Assembly: GCA_024228355.1 (NCBI GenBank) | Contig: JAAETN010000382.1 | Span: 1-33,220, forward strand | Length of the DNA: 33,220 nucleotides | Reading direction: 5' to 3' | Origin: Maribacter sp. | Lineage (GTDB): Bacteria > Bacteroidota > Bacteroidia > Flavobacteriales > Flavobacteriaceae | The notes under the pieces: generated by a model | The model's database searches: none | What the model was told of the DNA's origin: nothing | What the model saw: only the letters and a program-made list of their open reading frames with translations | Shown: positions 32,446 through 33,220 of the stretch, piece by piece | How positions within the stretch are numbered: position 1 is the first letter of the stretch | Layout: every line of letters begins with the position of its first letter | Translations under genes and position numbers: made by a program

Positions 32446-33220
32446 TTAAACTTTTTCCTCGCTCTTTTTTTGAATATTTGGAATAAAGAGATTTTTTTCT
32501 TTGATGATGTCAGCAACACCCTCAGGCAAGGCATCTTGCCAGCCCTCTTCATTATTTATCATTTTCTTGAAGACATCCCTAGAAAAAATGTGCATAATCT
32601 CAGGATCATAATCAATTATGTCCATTACTTTTCCATTATATTTAAAGAACTTATAAAGTTCTTTCATTCTAGGATGAACCTTGACGTTATTACTTGTCAT
32701 TATCTGACCCGTCTCCCCGTTCTTCATCGGATATAGATATACCTGCAGTTCCTTAAAGAATAATTTACCAAATGCTTCCAAGATACCACCGCTCAAATGG
32801 CGATAATATTTTTCGTCGAAAATATCCACTAGATTATTTACACCCATGGTTAATCCAATTTTAGCTTTGGTGTAGTTGTTAAAGTATTCAACCAACCTAT
32901 AATATTCCTGGAAGTTGGATATCATAACCGTATGGCCCATAGAACAAAGCAATTCGGCCCTATCCATAAAGTCACGTTCATCTATTTCACCCGAGGCTTT
33001 AAGGTTAGATAAGGTGATTTCAAAAATTACGATCGCCTTGTCCTCATCAACTCTTTGATCACGTATAAAAATATCATAGGACTTTTCAAGCATATCCATA
33101 TTAACTTTTGTCACTGGACGAAAACTACCCCTTAAAGCCAATATGTTCTTTTTGTAAAGTTTTGCTGCTGGGAGCAGATTATTGCCATCAGGGCCGAACA
33201 TAACCGCATCGGTCATGCCA
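32446..33220 (-). CDS. Uncharacterised protein, N-terminus outside the window
   Basis: The frame is open to the window edge upstream of the track start at 33216 (a Gly codon precedes it), so at least part of the N-terminus is probably missing and the Met at 33216 may be internal. The 256 visible residues include MFGPDGNNLLPAAKLYKKN, then an alternating alpha/beta pattern (KAIVIFEITLSNL; HTVMISNFQEYYRLVEYF; AKIGLTMGVNNLVDIF) and a basic end. The alternation suggests an alpha/beta fold, possibly nucleotide- or sugar-phosphate-binding, but I do not recognise the family and do not assign a function. It is convergent with bcp, with 27 bp between the stops. Confidence 0.7.
   Translation of the reverse strand, partial: GMTDAVMFGPDGNNLLPAAKLYKKNILALRGSFRPVTKVNMDMLEKSYDIFIRDQRVDEDKAIVIFEITLSNLKASGEIDERDFMDRAELLCSMGHTVMISNFQEYYRLVEYFNNYTKAKIGLTMGVNNLVDIFDEKYYRHLSGGILEAFGKLFFKELQVYLYPMKNGETGQIMTSNNVKVHPRMKELYKFFKYNGKVMDIIDYDPEIMHIFSRDVFKKMINNEEGWQDALPEGVADIIKEKNLFIPNIQKKSEEKV

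Overview
The window looks like a chromosomal segment of a marine-type member of the Flavobacteriaceae (phylum Bacteroidota); Maribacter/Zobellia-like relatives are my guess, not a demonstrated assignment. Reasons: low GC; promoters with the flavobacterial -7 element TAnnTTTG (clear examples before prfB, ybaB, uvrA and the PLP acyltransferase); few Shine-Dalgarno sequences; and lineage-typical genes (TonB-dependent receptor with an N-terminal carboxypeptidase-regulatory-like domain, DUF4834, YfhO, DUF5117/5118-type metalloprotease). Most of it is core genome. No tRNA, rRNA, CRISPR, phage or insertion sequence was seen.

Layout. 1-1284 (-): fumC, cut by the window start. 1600-1776 (+): a 58-aa membrane microprotein missed by the ORF track, ending in a bidirectional terminator. 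1833-4893 (-): two-gene unit of a Gly/Tyr- and Lys-rich exported protein and a TonB-dependent receptor, with a 20-bp perfect palindrome upstream of its promoter. 5064-7159 (-): prfB (with programmed +1 frameshift), HAD phosphatase, arsC-like reductase. 7255-10749 (+): zinc metalloprotease and threonine aldolase, followed directly by a decayed OmpA-type pseudogene. 11247-12067 (-): ybaB and an exported thioredoxin. 12127-14265 (+): oligopeptidase B-like lipoprotein. 14344-18003: a cysteine-synthase-fold PLP enzyme, an alpha-oxoamine synthase and a convergent GNAT-fold protein; I propose these as a sulfonolipid (capnine) locus. 18091-19158 (-): outer-membrane protein with a Lys-rich tail. 19246-24704 (+): DUF4834, YfhO, glycosyltransferase and flippase, overlapping like an operon for surface-glycan assembly. 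24763-26052 (-): an exported, extremely basic Arg/Ser-rich protein. 26198-28975 (-): uvrA. 29220-31234 (+): two copies of a sigma-factor plus 47-aa microprotein cassette. 31251-32418: divergent nth (cysteine-free) and bcp. 32446-33220 (-): an uncharacterised protein cut by the window end.

The two loci most worth follow-up are the tandemly duplicated sigma/microprotein cassette (29.2-31.2 kb) and the candidate sulfonolipid locus (14.3-18.0 kb). The prfB frameshift site is also notable because it depends on Shine-Dalgarno pairing in a phylum that mostly does not use it for initiation.
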